This document shows positions 61,992 to 64,000 of a stretch of 64,000 bases of DNA, one piece after another. Every line of letters begins with the position of its first letter. Position 1 is the first letter of the stretch. The position numbers and the translations under genes were made by a program. Source of the DNA: a virus; IMG/VR virus record IMGVR_UViG_3300022745_000628, positions 1-64,000 of that record. One strand, 5' to 3'. The notes under the pieces are model-generated. The model searched no databases. It worked only from the letters and a program-made list of their open reading frames with translations, and had not been told where the DNA came from.

Positions 61992-63311
61992 ATGACTCCA
62001 GAAGAGCAGTTCAAATTCGGATTTTTGGTACGTTGCGCAGAAGAAGGGCTAAACGCTGCACAGATTGAGTTGCGTACCAAACAAGCATCTTGGAATCCGA
62101 TTGATTGGTTAGCTGACACATACGATTACGGGATAGATAAGGCTCGAGATGTGTGGCACGCCGGCCGGAAAGCTTACGATACTGCAAACCAGTACGGTAA
62201 TAATTTCAGAGACGCTGCTTATAACAGCTATGTGGCGCCGATAGCCGGCCCAGCTGATCAGGCCGCTAATATGTGGAACGAGGGTGTTAAAAACGTAAAC
62301 CAGTACGGTAAGAATTTCAAAGACGCTGCTGGTTACAACTATGGCATCCAGCCTACGCCAGCGACGGCTAAACCGGCTACCACCCCTGCGCCGACTACTC
62401 CATCGCCAATTAAGCCAGCTCCGCAGCCTAACATTATTCCATCGCCGAAAAGCATGGGCGAAGCCGCTAAACAACGGAATGCTGGCGGTATGGGAGCTAT
62501 GAAACTGAGCGGCTTGATGGATCCGTTGAACTTAGGCCACAACATGGCTTCTCTTGGAAACGCGGCTGCGTCTGTAATGACCAATCCGCTTGGATTGCGA
62601 TCCGCAGCGCAGACACTGATGCACCCTGATACGCTTAATATTGGCCACAATATGGCTGCGTTAGGCAATACTGCTGCATCAGTGCTGACTAATCCACTAG
62701 GTTTGAGGTCAGCAGGTACTGCATTATTGGATGCCGGCAAGCATTTCCTGCCTAGAGCTGCTCAGGCTAAGTATGTAACGCCTAGCGCTGCTCAACCAGC
62801 TGCACCGCAACCGCAACCGCAACCAGTAGCACCGCAAGCAATGGCCGCACCTCAGCGACAGCCTCGTGCACTCGGATTAGACGGGCCGTATCAAGGTAAG
62901 TCGAATAGCCTACACAATTTTCTTAGTACTATGCCGCCAGAGTGGGAACAATGGTACAACAACCAACTTAAAGTGCGAGCAGCAATGCAAGCAGCACCTG
63001 CGGCTAACGTAGTAAAGAGCGGCTCCGCGTCATCTGATTTAATTAGCGGCGCAGCTAACGTCGGCGCTAACGTGATGACTTTGCCGATTAAATGGCCATT
63101 GCTTGCTGCAGCTGGAGCAACTGCGCTAGGTGTAGGAGCTGGCCATTTACATCAACGTGCGCTTACGGCTCAGGCGCTAGATCCAGAAGATATTCAAAAA
63201 CAAGAGTTGATCCAAGCATACTTGTTGCATCGCCGGCATATACTCGACGAGAAGGCCAGACGTAATTCGGCTGACCGAGAAGTCCAGTTTGCACAAGGTT
63301 TTAATGGATGA
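61992..63311 (+). CDS. Ala/Pro-rich structural-type protein with internal repeats (439 aa)
   Basis: Start MTPEEQFKFGFLVRCAEEGL is a helical head I have seen on other phage structural proteins. Then come two similar repeats (Y-G-N-N-F-R-D-A-A-Y-N-S-Y and Y-G-K-N-F-K-D-A-A-G-Y-N-Y, about residues 70 and 103) and a Pro/Thr linker. Two more repeats follow (L-N-L-G-H-N-M-A-S-L-G-N-A-A-A-S-V and L-N-I-G-H-N-M-A-A-L-G-N-T-A-A-S-V, about 180 and 215), then a hydrophobic Gly/Ala segment near 380. Likely a large internal or neck/ejection protein; this is inference. Confidence 0.6.
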   Translation: MTPEEQFKFGFLVRCAEEGLNAAQIELRTKQASWNPIDWLADTYDYGIDKARDVWHAGRKAYDTANQYGNNFRDAAYNSYVAPIAGPADQAANMWNEGVKNVNQYGKNFKDAAGYNYGIQPTPATAKPATTPAPTTPSPIKPAPQPNIIPSPKSMGEAAKQRNAGGMGAMKLSGLMDPLNLGHNMASLGNAAASVMTNPLGLRSAAQTLMHPDTLNIGHNMAALGNTAASVLTNPLGLRSAGTALLDAGKHFLPRAAQAKYVTPSAAQPAAPQPQPQPVAPQAMAAPQRQPRALGLDGPYQGKSNSLHNFLSTMPPEWEQWYNNQLKVRAAMQAAPAANVVKSGSASSDLISGAANVGANVMTLPIKWPLLAAAGATALGVGAGHLHQRALTAQALDPEDIQKQELIQAYLLHRRHILDEKARRNSADREVQFAQGFNG

Positions 63312-63688
63312 GAGAGCTGCCGCCAGTACCCGGTACTTTAGCACCGAAATCGGTAGACACTAAATTCCGGTACGAGTCGACCAACAAACGTAATCCAAAC
63401 CATAAATTTCAATGGTTTGCTAATACCGAACGAATTCCGGTGCTGTGTTCCGATGGGCAAGCATTAACTCAGCAAGAATTAGATTCTTTAGTCTTACAGC
63501 ACGAATTTCAAAGTCGGTTGTTTGATTTATCTGTGCCGGAAGACATGGCAGCCTATAACGATGTAATGGATAAGATTTACAATGGTTGGTATGCCAAGAT
63601 TGATAAACAACAAAGATGGCCGGAAGGCCGGACACACCCGACAATCTGGCTCGAGTGGGCAATTCGTTACAAAATTCCGCGTCGGTAA
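63308..63688 (+). CDS. Hypothetical protein (126 aa)
   Basis: ATGA-coupled. Reads MRELPPVPGTLAPKSV, then basic and aromatic stretches, ending TIWLEWAIRYKIPRR. Unrecognised; probably a small virion-associated protein by position. Confidence 0.6.
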   Translation: MRELPPVPGTLAPKSVDTKFRYESTNKRNPNHKFQWFANTERIPVLCSDGQALTQQELDSLVLQHEFQSRLFDLSVPEDMAAYNDVMDKIYNGWYAKIDKQQRWPEGRTHPTIWLEWAIRYKIPRR

Positions 63689-63693
63689 CTAAC

Positions 63694-64000
63694 ATGCAAA
63701 ACAAGCTGGCACTTAATGTCGTTCGATCTCCCGAAGCAATGGAGCAGTTTCGAAAGGATCGATTTAACGCATTATTGCGTGTTAGCGCATTAGCCGCCGG
63801 AATAGGTGCTGGCGCAACGGCGTTACCACAGATTCCTAAGTTATTCGAAACTGCCAACAGCTTGGATATTCCAGATCCAGCAGATAGCTACGTAACCATT
63901 GGCGATGTGCAGCCGGATCCCAAGAAACGAGTGAAACTCAAGCACGAGTTACCAAAATTAGCTGGATTAGGATCTTTGGCTGGCGTGGCTATTGGAAATG
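63694..64000 (+). CDS. Structural-type protein, 5' part (runs off the window)
   Basis: ATG 63694, five bases after the previous stop. MQNKLALNVVRSPEAMEQFRK, then a hydrophobic Ala/Gly stretch (LLRVSALAAGIGAGATALP, residues about 27-45) and a second one starting near the window edge (LAGLGSLAGVAIGN). Same style as 50286 and 61992 products. No stop in the window. Confidence 0.65.
   Translation, partial: MQNKLALNVVRSPEAMEQFRKDRFNALLRVSALAAGIGAGATALPQIPKLFETANSLDIPDPADSYVTIGDVQPDPKKRVKLKHELPKLAGLGSLAGVAIGN

Overview
The window reads as part of a large tailed-phage genome, or a closely related phage-like element, infecting a bacterium. Every gene but two lies on the + strand. Genes are small, tightly packed and often overlap through ATGA or TAATG junctions. 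Purine-rich Shine-Dalgarno (SD) sites are common, and several proteins belong to small families I associate with phages (a DUF551-like protein, a CDNCFYGRD protein, a CSC-x2-C-NPRR protein). The host cannot be named from the sequence. No tRNA, rRNA, replication gene, terminase, portal or capsid gene was recognised, so this is an accessory plus late-gene segment.

Layout. 0-3.5 kb: a compact operon of small phage-type genes, with a triplicated family (ending CEVxE) and two 29-residue membrane microproteins. 3.7-16 kb: independent transcription units, including a 1231-aa adhesin/tail-fibre-like protein with a duplicated module, two glycosyltransferase-like proteins and an Ala/Gly-rich structural-type protein. 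16-26 kb: small genes, a metallophosphoesterase and the first outlying members of a paralogous family. 27.0-45.0 kb: the outstanding feature, a head-to-tail array of about 63 small genes (59-126 aa) sharing a short N-terminal signature close to N-x-x-M-W-x-K-L and often a Y-A-G tripeptide some 20-25 residues later. About ten more clear members lie at 17.7-18.6 and 20.3-22.4 kb, and five possible ones at 24.3-25.8 kb. An IS607-type transposon (tnpA and tnpB on the - strand) has split one array gene at 35-36.7 kb.

45-50.3 kb holds short transcription units separated by strongly structured non-coding stretches, including a three-way-junction hairpin ending in a U-tract. Seven sites share the sequence GCGTCATATATWRTG or a close variant. 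Each is followed within about 25 bases by a hairpin of different sequence, so it looks like a phage promoter class with a structured 5' leader. Three of these sites sit in a repeated terminator-TAGCTAT-promoter cassette.

50.3-64 kb is a late-type operon of membrane proteins, lipoproteins and a thioredoxin-fold lipoprotein. It contains two papain-like cysteine peptidases, each interrupted by a LAGLIDADG-bearing intein at or next to the active-site cysteine, with a free-standing degenerate Hint (intein-like) protein just upstream. Further Ala/Gly-rich structural-type proteins run to the window edge. Functions of most small genes, and of the array, are unknown; names below are descriptive.
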